Part shown: piece after piece, positions 17,775 to 27,210 of the stretch
Layout: each line of letters opens with the position of its first letter
How positions within the stretch are numbered: the first letter of the stretch is position 1
NCBI GenBank assembly: GCA_963794215.1
Contig: CAWCCQ010000004.1
Coordinates: 558,001 to 622,000, forward strand
DNA from: DATKRB01 sp963794215
Lineage (GTDB): Bacteria; Actinomycetota; Acidimicrobiia; Acidimicrobiales; RAAP-2
Direction: 5' to 3'
Length of the DNA stretch: 64,000 nucleotides
Made by a program: the position numbers and the translations under genes
The notes under the pieces: generated by a model
What the model was told of the DNA's origin: nothing
The model's input: the letters and a program-made list of their open reading frames with translations, nothing else
Database searches by the model: none

Positions 17775-18311
17775 ATGCGGAGCCTCACCCCAGCGCAACG
17801 CCGCCGGGTCCTTGCCCGAGCCCTGGCTCGCGCCCTATTGACCGCTGCTGTCCTGGTTGTCCTGTATTACGCATTGCCGCTGACTGTGATCGGTACTGCA
17901 TCGACCGCGACATTGCTCGCGGCGGGCTTGGTTTGCGTCATCTTGGTGATCGCGTACGAGATACGAACCATCATCCGCTCCAACTATCCGGCAATTCGGG
18001 CAATAGAGGCGCTCACAATGATCACGCCTCTATTTCTGCTCCTGTTTTCCGTCTGCTATTTCTTGATGGAAAACGCCGCGCCGGCGAGCTTTACCGTTCA
18101 CCTGACAAGAACGGAAGCTCTCTATTTCACGATCACTACGTTCTCCACGGTCGGCTACGGCGATATCGTCCCAATGACCGACTCTGCGCGGGTAGTTGTG
18201 ATGATTCAAATTGTCTCGGACCTGGTCCTTTTGGGCGTTGTTGTCAGGGTGTTCCTCAGTGCGATCCAGATGGGGCAGAGCCACCAGGTCGAGCGTCATA
18301 GTGGGGAATGA
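17775..18311 (+). CDS. Two-transmembrane potassium channel family protein
   Basis: A 178-residue membrane protein (190 if the GTG at 17739 is used). Helices: LLTAAVLVVLYYALPLTVIG, ATLLAAGLVCVILVIAYEI, TMITPLFLLLFSVCYFLME, then a pore loop with the potassium selectivity filter TVGYGD (residues 125-130) and a last helix (VVVMIQIVSDLVLLGVVVRV). It belongs to the Ion_trans_2 family and should conduct K+ across the cytoplasmic membrane. There is no TrkA/RCK domain, so gating is unknown. A palindromic box and matching -10 precede it. Confidence 0.85.
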   Translation: MRSLTPAQRRRVLARALARALLTAAVLVVLYYALPLTVIGTASTATLLAAGLVCVILVIAYEIRTIIRSNYPAIRAIEALTMITPLFLLLFSVCYFLMENAAPASFTVHLTRTEALYFTITTFSTVGYGDIVPMTDSARVVVMIQIVSDLVLLGVVVRVFLSAIQMGQSHQVERHSGE

Positions 18312-18615
18312 GCGCGCCGACTCGTGACCGACTTGCTGCTCGCGCCAGCCGTCCAGCGGGCCACCCCCGATCGCCGCCATCGAACCCCGACAGGCGGCCG
18401 CCCCATGACTCTCGTGAGGGTCAAATATGACGGTTTGATGACCGAGATTCCGAGAACTCGGGGTGCCTATACTCGGGTGGACAGGGGAGGGATCAAGTAC
18501 CGGCTGGGGTCGTTGCGGCGGACTGACGGATCCCGAAGCGTTTGTTTGACAGTCGAGATTGGTCGTCGCTCCAGGCCTCGGTGACGTCCTGACTTCGCGA
18601 CACGGGAGGTGGAGC
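18312..18615. other. Gap before the first LuxR/MalT-like regulator
   Basis: No convincing gene. An 86-codon open frame from GTG 18324 has no recognisable features. No copy of the palindromic box was seen here. Confidence 0.4.
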
Positions 18616-21279
18616 ATGTCGGTGCCTCTGACCTTGAGCCGGAGCGAAGGCGGAGTGCGTCTGTTTTCCGATAGGCCACCCCGGCCGAGCGGCTGGATCC
18701 CACGGCCCCGACTGGAGCAGGCGTTGACAGTTGCCAGCCACAGTCGACTGACCGCGGTCATCGGTCCACCGGGGTCGGGCAAAACAGGGCTGTTATCGAG
18801 TTGGGCCGAAATCGGGAGCACCCCTATGGTGGCGTGGTCCGAGTTGACCCAACTCGACAACGACCCCGCTTGCTTCATACGGCACTTGGAGGTTGCCGGG
18901 CGCTTGGCCGATCCTTGGCTCGGGAGCGTCCTCTCCCAAATTCTCGGGGAACGTGACTGTCGAAGCGGTCATTGTGGGTCGTTTGCCAATGTCCCAGGCG
19001 GGCCGTATGTGCTGGCATTGGATGACGTCGAGGTCATCACTACTCACGAAGTACTTGATTCGATCGAACACCTCGTCCGTTGTCTCCCTGCGGAGATTCA
19101 CGTTGTCATGGCCGGCCGGTGGCTTCCGAACCTTCCGTTGGCCCATCTCCGGAGCTCTGGGCAGTATCAGGAAATTGATGAAGAAGCCTTACAATTCAAC
19201 GTCGACGAGGCCGAAGCACTCTTCCTGGCCGCGAGAAACCGCCCGCTCCCTCGCGAAGAGGTGCGGGCTTTGATTGAGCGGACCGAAGGCTGGGCGGCGG
19301 GCCTTCGTCTAGCCTCGCTCATGCTCGTTGGCCTGGACGAGGACGCATTGCTGAGCCCACACCTCACAGGCGAGGTGGAGCTCGTCGCCGAGTACTTCAC
19401 TCGGGAGGTCATTGCGAATCTGCCGGGTCCCTTTCGCGAGTTCCTCGTCCAGACGTCGGTACTGGACGAGCTGACCCCGGACGCGTGTAGGGCTGTCACG
19501 GGTCGACTCGATGCCGTGGAGATCCTCGAGGAACTGGCTCGACGACACCTCTTCATCGTTCCGCTGGACGTCCAGAAGCGAACCTATCGGTATCAGAGGC
19601 TGTTTCTGGAGTTCCTTCGGGGCATTGTGTGGCGCAAGGCGCCCTTGATCGGGCGGGCAGCGCACGCAAGGGCTGCATCGTGGTTCATCAGTCAAGGAGA
19701 TCATGGATCCGCGGTGCGCAATCTGGTGGACGCGGGGCAGTACGAAGCAGCATTCGCCCTCGGAGTGAAGAGCATCATCGGCCGTCTGGACGAGAGGGCG
19801 CCTTTCGATAAGCAAGAGTCCGTTGTTTCAATGGTCCCCGACGACTATCTCGAGGCGGATCCGTTCCGCCTGTGTGTGCTCGCGACGGAGCTTCTTTGGG
19901 ACGTTCGACTGTTCGAGGCCGCGAGATGCATTCGTGCCATCGAACGGACGAGCCGCTTCCATCCGCAGCACGAGCTGCTCCTGGGACAAGCCGAGCTCCT
20001 TTGGACCATCCGTGATGGGTTGTTGTCCGATCCCGACGGGGTACTCCTCCACTATGGGCTGGCTGCGGAGCGGTTCACCTTCGAACGTGCCTCCGTTCTC
20101 CATGGGGCCCAGACATACCCCCAATGGCTAGGCGCCATGGACGCCGCGCTCGTTGCCAATGTGCGTCCGTTCGCGGTGGACGCTCAGCTCTGGCGTGGCG
20201 ACACGCAAGCCGCCATTGCAGTGCTTCGAGATCAAATGCCGGCCGAAACGCTTTCCGATCACCCCTCCTATCAGGCGGTTCTGGCGAGGAGCGCGCTAGA
20301 ACAGGGGCGCCTCGGAGAGGCCATGGGCCTAGCGGATGCGGTCCAACACGGGGCGGACAAGAGCCGAGTTGGATCGATCTGGGTACTGAACAGCCTCATC
20401 ACGCAGGCAACAGTCTTCTATGAGCGCGACGATCTGACCTCGGCTACCGATCGGCTAGGACGAGCCCAAGAAGTCTGTGCTCGCTGGAGCCTCGGACACT
20501 GGCGGACGGCGGTAGGATCCAAGTCGGCCTTTACGATGCTCGCGCTAGGGCAAGCAACGGAGGCTCTCGATTACGTCCGCGACCTCCGGGAGGCGGAATT
20601 CGATCGCTTCCTGCCGGAGCGCACCGGTCGGGAACTGGACGAGGTCGAGATCAGGTGTCGACTCACGCTCGGTGATCTGGAGGGCTCCGTCCGGATCCTC
20701 AAGGCATGCGACCCTAAGTGCCGGAGCGTAGAGGTGGTCTCGCGGATTGATCTGGCCGCGGGCCGCCCCGATCGTGTGGTTGGGAGGCTGATGGTCTCCC
20801 TTGAAGGGCCTGCCTCGCCTCGTAGCGAGATGGAACAGCTTGTGCTGCTCGCACGGGCGTATCTTCAACTCGGTGACGAGCGCCGCGGTGAAAGCGCTCT
20901 CTCCCGCGCCATTGAAAAGGGCCGGCCAGAGCAGTTTACCCGGGTCATCCTTGATGACGTCTCGGAGCTCACCGGAATGCTGCACGTGATCGCAGGACGG
21001 GATCCTGACGTCTACCTCGAAGGACTGCGATCTCGGGCTCGATCGGTGGACGGCCGGTTATGGCTGTCAAACCTGGACGTCGTCCTCGAACCGCTGACCC
21101 ATCGCGAGCGCGAGCTGCTCAGCTACTTCCCGAGCCATCTCTCCCAGCATGAGATCGCCCAAATGATGTACGTCTCGCTCAATACGGTCAAGACGCACGC
21201 CAAGGCCGTCTACCGGAAGCTCGGAGTAGCCTCACGTTCGCAAGCCGTGAAGGTCGCTCATTCTCATGGCTTGATCTGA
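18616..21279 (+). CDS. Large ATP-binding LuxR-family regulator (MalT/LAL-like)
   Basis: An 887-residue protein. The ATG at 18616 is chosen for the GGGAGGTGGAGC site. It has a STAND-type ATPase with Walker A GPPGSGKT (residues 50-57) and Walker B YVLALDDVEV (around 132-141), a region like the MalT winged-helix part (LTPDACRAVTGRLDAVEILEEL), a long TPR-like helical middle, and a C-terminal LuxR HTH (LTHRERELLSYFPSHLSQHEIA, then SLNTVKTHAKAVYRKLGV). Such proteins bind a ligand and ATP, oligomerise and activate promoters. It lies among genes with a shared palindromic box and could be their activator; this is inference. Confidence 0.87.
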   Translation: MSVPLTLSRSEGGVRLFSDRPPRPSGWIPRPRLEQALTVASHSRLTAVIGPPGSGKTGLLSSWAEIGSTPMVAWSELTQLDNDPACFIRHLEVAGRLADPWLGSVLSQILGERDCRSGHCGSFANVPGGPYVLALDDVEVITTHEVLDSIEHLVRCLPAEIHVVMAGRWLPNLPLAHLRSSGQYQEIDEEALQFNVDEAEALFLAARNRPLPREEVRALIERTEGWAAGLRLASLMLVGLDEDALLSPHLTGEVELVAEYFTREVIANLPGPFREFLVQTSVLDELTPDACRAVTGRLDAVEILEELARRHLFIVPLDVQKRTYRYQRLFLEFLRGIVWRKAPLIGRAAHARAASWFISQGDHGSAVRNLVDAGQYEAAFALGVKSIIGRLDERAPFDKQESVVSMVPDDYLEADPFRLCVLATELLWDVRLFEAARCIRAIERTSRFHPQHELLLGQAELLWTIRDGLLSDPDGVLLHYGLAAERFTFERASVLHGAQTYPQWLGAMDAALVANVRPFAVDAQLWRGDTQAAIAVLRDQMPAETLSDHPSYQAVLARSALEQGRLGEAMGLADAVQHGADKSRVGSIWVLNSLITQATVFYERDDLTSATDRLGRAQEVCARWSLGHWRTAVGSKSAFTMLALGQATEALDYVRDLREAEFDRFLPERTGRELDEVEIRCRLTLGDLEGSVRILKACDPKCRSVEVVSRIDLAAGRPDRVVGRLMVSLEGPASPRSEMEQLVLLARAYLQLGDERRGESALSRAIEKGRPEQFTRVILDDVSELTGMLHVIAGRDPDVYLEGLRSRARSVDGRLWLSNLDVVLEPLTHRERELLSYFPSHLSQHEIAQMMYVSLNTVKTHAKAVYRKLGVASRSQAVKVAHSHGLI

Positions 21280-21553
21280 CAGATGCGCGAATCACCCTAG
21301 GCGTATGAGTCCCCATCGGCGCCACACTGCCAGACTCTGTCAGACCGTTATCGAGCGGAGCAGGACATCGTGGACACTGGCAAGCCGCCGGAGATTCCGG
21401 AGTGACCGATAAGAGCGTCTTGGAGCCTGGGCGACCACTCGGGGTGCCGCTGATGCGGTGTGCCCGAACCGTCCCTGGTTGGGGACGCTCCCGTCGCCCG
21501 CCATGCGCGCCGGCAAATGGGGCATCGTGCCTGGTCATCTGCAGGGTCGGGTC

Positions 21554-21817
21554 ATGACGCATCCAACGACGTCGGACCGGGAGCTAACTCAGCGCGAGTT
21601 GGACGTCCTCTCACTGCTCCCCACGCGTCTTTCGACCGTCGATATTGCGGCGAGCCTGCGCATCTCTCCGAATACCGTGAAGTCGCACCTCAAGCACATT
21701 TACCACAAACTTGACGCACGAACTCGCAACGAGGCGATCGCCCACGCCGCCATGCGTCAACTGCTTCCTTTGAGTTCGGTCGTGGGGACTCCGGATTGGA
21801 TTCACCAACAAGCCTAG
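21554..21817 (+). CDS. Stand-alone LuxR-type HTH protein
   Basis: An 87-residue protein that is almost only a LuxR/GerE HTH domain: LTQRELDVLSLLPTRLSTVDIA, then SLRISPNTVKSHLKHIYHKL. There is no receiver or ATPase domain. The HTH is close to those of both large regulators in this region, so it could modulate them by competing for the same DNA, or be a severed end of a third regulator. The ATG at 21554 has only a weak upstream site (GGGTCGGGTC). Confidence 0.7.
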   Translation: MTHPTTSDRELTQRELDVLSLLPTRLSTVDIAASLRISPNTVKSHLKHIYHKLDARTRNEAIAHAAMRQLLPLSSVVGTPDWIHQQA

Positions 21818-22178
21818 ACACTGGCCCTTGGAGGTCTGGCGTACACCTGGGCAACAAACGCGCGTATGCCGCGTCGGAAATTGGGGCTCTCCCGACCCGC
21901 ACGCGAGGAGCTTCATCGCAGGGTGGCAGTGCGCGGTTCGAAATCACCGGAATTCGAAGGCACTAGCCGGTTGAGTTGGCAACGTGCCGCCTTGACCAGG
22001 GGCTAGTCAATCTGGGTCGGCGGCTTGGCGGCCAGCCGCGGGGACGTCGCAACCGGGGGAGTGGCCTTTTTCACCCTTGATGGGTGATGGCGGGTCAGCC
22101 AACCGGGGTGATCATGAGTGTCTCAAGATGCAAGAGGCTCTGTATGAGCCGCCGGTGGCCGACCGAAAGGGACGATCA
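21818..22178. other. Intergenic region carrying a palindromic box
   Basis: No gene seen. The right part is the promoter region of the PLDc_N-SHOCT gene. Confidence 0.5.
22071..22115 (+). promoter_or_regulatory. TCACCC-N5-GGGTGA box with GATCAT at the -10 position
   Basis: Perfect box at 22071-22087. The 22-bp spaced hexamer is GATCAT (22110), one base from TANNNT. The ATG at 22179 is about 57 nt beyond the predicted start site. Confidence 0.55.
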
Positions 22179-22580
22179 ATGATCGCCAGTTCATATCCAT
22201 TGCTAGACGCCTTCTGGACAATGCTGTGGTTTTTCTCGTTTTTCATATGGATTTGGCTATTGATCATGGTTTTTGGCGATGTCTTCCGTAGCCACGACCT
22301 CTCAGGCTTTAGCAAGGCTCTTTGGCTTCTATTTATTGTCATCATTCCTTTCTTTGGTGTCCTCATCTACCTGATCGCCCGTGGCGGCAAGATGCACGAG
22401 CGCCAAGCGCAACAAGCGCAAGCTCAAGAAGCGGCGTTTCGAGACTATGTACAGGAAGCCGCCTCAAGTGGCGGCACAGGAACCTCCGATGAGCTCGCCA
22501 AGCTCGCGAAACTTCGCGATCAAGGTGTTATCACTGAGGCCGAATTCCAGCAGCAGAAGGGAAAGATCCTCGCGGCCTGA
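22179..22580 (+). CDS. PLDc_N and SHOCT domain membrane protein
   Basis: A 133-residue protein. The N-terminal half has two helices (FWTMLWFFSFFIWIWLLIMVFGD and LWLLFIVIIPFFGVLIYLIAR) with the PLDc_N pattern between them (SHDLSGFSKALW). A Gln/Ala-rich linker follows, then a C-terminal SHOCT domain (LAKLAKLRDQGVITEAEFQQQKGKIL). SHOCT domains are short helical oligomerisation modules. The start at 22179 has AAAGGGACG upstream. The TM part is AT-richer than the surrounding DNA. Function unknown; context points to a stress-responsive envelope protein. Confidence 0.82.
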   Translation: MIASSYPLLDAFWTMLWFFSFFIWIWLLIMVFGDVFRSHDLSGFSKALWLLFIVIIPFFGVLIYLIARGGKMHERQAQQAQAQEAAFRDYVQEAASSGGTGTSDELAKLAKLRDQGVITEAEFQQQKGKILAA

Positions 22581-22636
22581 GCCAGAAGCAGTTGAGCGGT
22601 GCGCCGTGACGGTGGTCGTTGCGGAGGCATTGGTGT

Positions 22637-22680
22637 CATGAGCGTGCCATCCGAGGTCGCCCTCGGATGGCACGCTCATG
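22637..22680 (+). terminator. Perfect 20-bp hairpin after the PLDc_N-SHOCT gene
   Basis: Arms 22637-22656 and 22661-22680 are exact reverse complements with loop TCGC, starting 57 nt after the stop codon. The stem begins CATGAGCGTGCC. No T-run, but the stem is exceptionally long for a terminator; it could also protect the 3' end of the mRNA. Confidence 0.75.
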
Positions 22681-22892
22681 TTCACGGCGGGTGAAACGAA
22701 CAGGCCACGCATCACTCCCGACGACTGCAATGCCAGTCCCGACATGAGTTTGTTGGGTCGGTGTCGCCGGGTATTGGCCGGACAACCAGGGTTTGCGGCC
22801 GAATGGCGAGCAGGGACTGGGGGTCTGTTTCGACTCATGGAATGTCGGTGCGCTTTGCTGAGGTGACGGGACCCCGTTTGATGTTCCACCCG

Positions 22893-23120
22893 CTATGAGC
22901 ATGCAGGTTGGTGTTGCTCGAGCCACCGCCGTTTGAACTCGACCTCGCCCTTCATGCCCGCGTACTGGGCTCGACACCGATTCCAGGTGGCTTCGGATAT
23001 CTCGAGGCGGCGCAGGACCTCGGTGAGATCAGTGCCCTCATTGAGCAGCCGCTCACCTTCTCGGACCTTGCGCAGGGCCTGTTCGGGACTGTGCCGAAGA
23101 CGCTTCATGGCTGTGCTCAT
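22893..23120 (-). pseudogene. Truncated IS3-family OrfA (transposase_8 HTH)
   Basis: A 75-residue reading frame (MSTAMKRLRHSPEQALRKV, then LTEVLRRLEISEATWNRC and YAGMK) matches the N-terminal HTH of IS3-type OrfA proteins. It breaks off after FKRRWLEQ, before the leucine zipper, and no OrfB follows. It is a remnant different from the neighbouring IS3 element, which lies directly beside its start. Confidence 0.65.
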
Positions 23121-23204
23121 CCTCCCACTTTGGGATCGGGGAGCCTGACCCGCTTTCCCGGACACTGATTCTGAGACGATGATCGTTTCGGAAAGGAGTC
23201 CGAG

Positions 23205-23491
23205 ATGCCCCGTCCGCACCCGCCTGAGTTTCGTCGGCGAGCGATTGAACTGGCCCGTCTGAAGGAGAAGCCGGTCGCCCAGATCGCGGCAGATATCGGG
23301 ATCTCCGAGTCCTGCCTGCGCAACTGGGTCCACCAGGCCGACATCGATGAGGGGACCAAAGAGGGCTCTCGAGGGACGAGCGGTCCGAACTGGTCCGGCT
23401 GCGACGCGAGGTTCGTGTGAAGGACATGGAGATCGAGATCCTGAAGCGAGCGTCGGCCTTCTTCGCCCGGGAGAACGTCCTCCCAAAATGA
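23205..23491 (+). pseudogene. IS3 orfA (HTH), frameshifted
   Basis: Starts MPRPHPPEFRRRAIELARL with an HTH (VAQIAADIGISESCLRNWVHQ). A one-base loss in a G run near 23366 moves the rest into another frame, which continues as RSELVRLRREVRVKDMEIEI and KRASAFFARENVLPK, the usual leucine-zipper end. OrfA binds the IS ends and pairs with OrfB by frameshifting. Its stop overlaps the orfB ATG (ATGA at 23488). Confidence 0.75.
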
Positions 23492-24355
23492 CCCGCCGGC
23501 TGGTCCATGAGCTGAGCCGTGACGGCATCGACGTCACGGTGGCCTGCCGGGTGCTCGGGGTATCGCGTTCGGGGTACTACGAGTGGCTCTCGGGCCGGCC
23601 GTCGGAGCGGGACTGGGACGACGCCCATCTGCTCGACGAGATCCGACAGGTCCACAAGGCCTCCCGGGCCACCTATGGGGCCCCGAGGGTCCACGCCGAG
23701 CTGAAACTCGGTCGGGGCCACCACGACGAAAGCGGGTGGCGAGACTGATGCGCTCGGCGCGTATCCAGGGCATCTGTCACCAGCGCAAGGGCCGCCACCG
23801 GCCTGCACCAGCCGCCCACGACGACCTCGTGCAGCGCCGCTTCGTGGCCGAGGGTCCCGACCAGCTGTGGTGCACCGACATTACCGAGCACCCGACCAAG
23901 GAAGGCAAGGTCTACTGCTGTGCCGTGCTCGACGTCTTTTCCCGACGCGTCGTCGGCTGGTCGATCGCCGATCACATGCGAAGCGAGCTCGTCGTCGACG
24001 CCCTCCAGATGGCCACCTGGCGGCGCAACCCCGCACCCGGAACGATCCTGCACGCCGACAGGGGTCGCAGTTCACCAGTTGGGTCTTCGGCCATCGGCTG
24101 CGCCAAGCCGGCCTGCTCGGCTCGATGGGCCGGGTGGCCTCTTCGGTCGACAACACCATGATGGAGTCGTTCTGGTCGACCCTGCAGCGAGAACTCCTCG
24201 ACCGCCGACGCTGGAAGACCAAAGACGAGCTCGCCTCGTCGATCTTCGAATGGATTGAGGCCTTCTACAACCCCGTCCGTCGACACACCTCGATTGGAGA
24301 TCGGAGTCCCATCGAGTTCGAAGCACTACACACCGCCGCCGTCATTGCGGCATGA
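23488..24355 (+). pseudogene. IS3 orfB (DDE integrase-type transposase), two frameshifts
   Basis: Three frame pieces make one OrfB: TRRLVHELSRDGIDVTVACRV to RVHAELKLG; then after about 23720 KRVARLMRSARIQGICH, the first catalytic Asp in WCTDITEHP, and LDVFSRRVVGWSI; then after about 24063 (a G run) FTSWVFGHRLRQAGLL, the catalytic Glu in MMESFWSTLQRELL and FYNPVRRHTSIG. The second Asp sits in HADRG. All three catalytic residues survive, so an intact copy would be active. Confidence 0.78.
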
Positions 24356-24395
24356 TCACGACAGCCAACCTGTCCGGGAAAGCGGGTTAAGCTCC

Positions 24396-24486
24396 TCGGG
24401 ATGCTCACAGTGGGTGGATCAGGAGCTGGGCCCCCGTCAGAGGCAGAACGTGCCCTCACATGCTCGAGTGAACGGGATGGATAAGA
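24396..24486. other. Short gap between IS3 and the second regulator
   Basis: Right flank of the IS3 element followed by the 3' end of the next gene; nothing else seen. Confidence 0.4.
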
Positions 24487-27144
24487 CTAAAGAAGATGTC
24501 TGGCCCGAGCGAAGCTCACGGCCTGTGAACGAGAGTTCACGTCAAGCTTTCGATAGACCGACCGCACGTGGCTCTTCACGGTGTTCAAAGAGATGTACAA
24601 CTCATCGGCGATCACGCCCAACGATCGATGAGTCGGGAGATAGCTGAGTATCTCCCGTTCACGCACGGAAAGTTGCACTGACAAGGGATTCAAACCCTGT
24701 TTGGACGCGGCCAGGATCGATCGCTCCAGATGGACGATGAGCCGCGTCATGTACGTGTCAGGAAATCGCCCTGCGATCCGTTGCAAGAGCGGTAGGAGAG
24801 GTACCGCATGGTCCACGAACGCTCGTGTGAACCCCTCGGCCCTGGCCAGATCGAGGGCGCTTCGGACGGTATCAAGAGCTTCGCGCTCTAGTCCGAGCTG
24901 CACCCTTACGTTCCCAAGGAGGGTGAGACGTCGTAGTTCGGCACTCACCTTGGTTCTTTGGGCGACGGCGAGGACGTCGGCGGCCTCGCCGAGGCGGTTC
25001 TGGCGTACAAAAACCAACGCCTCGATTTCCGGACTGGCGTTGTGTCCAGCGACGACGATGGCTCGTTCGACGTCGTCGAGCAGCAGCCAGCACCTGCATT
25101 CCAGATCGTTGAGCCGCAACGAAGTAGGCCCGGAAGCCGAGCCAGCTTCCATAATCTTTCGTAGGGCGGAGATTCGACCCAGAGCCTCAACAGCCTGGCC
25201 CTGCGCCACCATCACGCGAATACGCTGACACTCGAGGGCTCGGAAAATCGGACTGAGCGGAGCCGAATCCCGTGCCGGCAGGGCCTCGTCGACCTCCCTC
25301 GAGGCACCCGCCAAATCATCGCGTTCCCACAGCACAATGCTGAGCGCCAAGTGGGAATCAAGCGCGGCCAAGCTTTGGCGTGGATGCTCAAGGTCAGACT
25401 CTGCCAGAGCGTGACGGGCCAGACTAGAGGCCTCGCGAAGCTGACCCTCGGCACACGCCAGCAAGGCGGCAACTCCGAGTCGGCCTAGACGGTCGACCAC
25501 GATATTCCGAGGGGAAGCCAGAATCGCACGAGCGTTGTCGGGTCGCTCTGACCAGAGATGGGCTCGTGCTTGAAGCGTCATCAACGTGCCGGGTATCGCG
25601 ATATCCACGGTATCTAGCCAGCGTTGCTCCTCATCGCCAGCGCTCGGAACGTGGTCTGCGGCATTCTCGCCGGTCATGAACGAGTCTGCTAGCTCACAGT
25701 GCCGTAGCACCGTGGAGGCGTCACCGCAAAGCGTGGCGTGAAGAGCCCAGAGAAACTCGACACGATAATGCCAACGTGCCGCGTTGGCGCTTGACCGCAT
25801 CATGTCGAGACGTAGGAGCCACGGGAGCGCCTTATCGGGCTGCCCTGAGTGCAAGAGGTCGACAGCAGCCCCATACGAACGATGGATCTCGCTTCTGAGG
25901 TAAGCGTTCGGTAACGCTTCCAGCATTGTCGGTGTGTCGGGCAAGAGGCGAGGTCCATGGGCTACGTTTCGCACCAACGTCGAGATGGCAAGGGCGAACG
26001 CCTCGTCGTTCTCGCCGGCACTCGCGAGGTAGCGCATGGAGGCGAGGAGGTCGCCGTTCCGATGGAACCACGCGGCCGCCCCGCGCTGGGAGCCGGGCCG
26101 GATTGCCGGGTCTTCCCGATCAGCAAAACGTCGTAGAAAATCAGCGAACAGCGGATGGAGCCGATACCACAGGCCCACCGAATCCGAGCATGTTATGAAC
26201 AGGTTCTGGCGCGCGAGCGTCGCCAGCAGGCGAGCGGCGTCCGGATAGTGGGCAAGCTGTTCGGAGAGCTCGCCAGTTGTGCCATCCAGCATCGATATGG
26301 CAAGCAGGAACCGCACCTGGTCCGGAGGAAGTCCGTCGAGCACAGTACGAGAGAAGTAATGATCTGTCAGCACGCCACTTGTTAACCGGCTCAGCATCCG
26401 GTGGGGGTCGCCACCCTCGGCGAAATCGACGGCGGCCAACTTGAGTCCAGCGGCCCAACCCTCGGTCCGATCGACGATCTCGCCTATCTGGTGTTCGAGC
26501 ACTTGGCCGGCGGTGATTCCAAAGAGTGAGCTTGCCTCGTCGCGGGTGAAACGGAGCCTGTTGGTTCGAATCTCGGCGAGGTCGCCATTCATCCGGAGCC
26601 GATGGAGTGGAAGGGGAGGGTCACCCCTTCCGGCCACGACGAGGTGAGCGCTTGGTGGAAGGTGGGAGACCAACCGAGCGAAGCTTTCAAGAATGTCACC
26701 GTTGCTTATGACGTGGAAGTCATCCAACACGACCAGCATTGGCGATAGATCGACGCAGGTCAGCACCCGATCCGTGGTTGCCGGCGCGGTGCCTGAAGAT
26801 GGTCTTCTTCTCTCCTGTAGAGACGGCGGGTGCGTCGATGGAGGAAGAACGGTGTTCAAGAGCCGTCGCCAAAAACGATCGGGATTGTTGTCTGCCGGCT
26901 CGAACGTCAGCCATTTTGCCGGTGGGTGGGCGCCAAAGCGCACCCACTGGGAGAGCGCTACCGTCTTGCCCTCGCCCGGGCCGGCAGTGACAACCGTCAG
27001 GCTCGCCCTGGCCCCCGCTTCGAACTCCGTGTCGAGCCTGGGTCGACGGACCCAGGCGTTCGGTGAGTTGGGACCAGTGGTCGGGGGGCCCTCGCCAACT
27101 GTCTCGTCATCGGGGGCGGTTGGAAGAATGTCGCACTGAGTCAT
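24487..27144 (-). CDS. Second large ATP-binding LuxR-family regulator (MalT/LAL-like)
   Basis: An 885-residue protein. I prefer the ATG at 27144 (MTQCDILPTAPDD) over a TTG at 27225. Walker A is GPGEGKT (residues 55-61), Walker B is MLVVLDDFHVI, the middle is a long TPR-like helical region, and the C-terminus is a LuxR HTH (LSVREREILSYLPTHRSLGVIA, then SLNTVKSHVRSVYRKLDVNSR). The domain order and HTH are similar to the protein at 18616, with the sequence well diverged, so these are old paralogues. A variant of the palindromic box lies about 95 bp upstream, consistent with control by itself or its paralogue. Confidence 0.87.
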   Translation of the reverse strand: MTQCDILPTAPDDETVGEGPPTTGPNSPNAWVRRPRLDTEFEAGARASLTVVTAGPGEGKTVALSQWVRFGAHPPAKWLTFEPADNNPDRFWRRLLNTVLPPSTHPPSLQERRRPSSGTAPATTDRVLTCVDLSPMLVVLDDFHVISNGDILESFARLVSHLPPSAHLVVAGRGDPPLPLHRLRMNGDLAEIRTNRLRFTRDEASSLFGITAGQVLEHQIGEIVDRTEGWAAGLKLAAVDFAEGGDPHRMLSRLTSGVLTDHYFSRTVLDGLPPDQVRFLLAISMLDGTTGELSEQLAHYPDAARLLATLARQNLFITCSDSVGLWYRLHPLFADFLRRFADREDPAIRPGSQRGAAAWFHRNGDLLASMRYLASAGENDEAFALAISTLVRNVAHGPRLLPDTPTMLEALPNAYLRSEIHRSYGAAVDLLHSGQPDKALPWLLRLDMMRSSANAARWHYRVEFLWALHATLCGDASTVLRHCELADSFMTGENAADHVPSAGDEEQRWLDTVDIAIPGTLMTLQARAHLWSERPDNARAILASPRNIVVDRLGRLGVAALLACAEGQLREASSLARHALAESDLEHPRQSLAALDSHLALSIVLWERDDLAGASREVDEALPARDSAPLSPIFRALECQRIRVMVAQGQAVEALGRISALRKIMEAGSASGPTSLRLNDLECRCWLLLDDVERAIVVAGHNASPEIEALVFVRQNRLGEAADVLAVAQRTKVSAELRRLTLLGNVRVQLGLEREALDTVRSALDLARAEGFTRAFVDHAVPLLPLLQRIAGRFPDTYMTRLIVHLERSILAASKQGLNPLSVQLSVREREILSYLPTHRSLGVIADELYISLNTVKSHVRSVYRKLDVNSRSQAVSFARARHLL

Positions 27145-27210
27145 TGCCTCTACCCGCCGGAGCGGGAGAAGGCGCTCGAGGGCCGGATGACCGTGACGAC
27201 CATTTGTCCA

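Larger units (their letters stand above)
23140..24395 (+). mobile_element. IS3-family insertion sequence, 1256 bp
   Basis: The ends are 25-bp inverted repeats with two mismatches (23140-23164 and 24371-24395; shared core ACCCGCTTTCCCGGACA). The 4-bp sequence TCGG stands directly outside both ends, fitting the 3-4 bp target duplication of IS3 elements. Inside are orfA and orfB in the usual overlapping order. The ends and target repeat are intact, so insertion is recent, yet the genes carry three one-base deletions. Confidence 0.85.

Noticed and set aside
26530..26560. GGTTCGAATCT as a tRNA element
   Set aside because: Lies inside the conserved LuxR-regulator gene with no tRNA structure around it.
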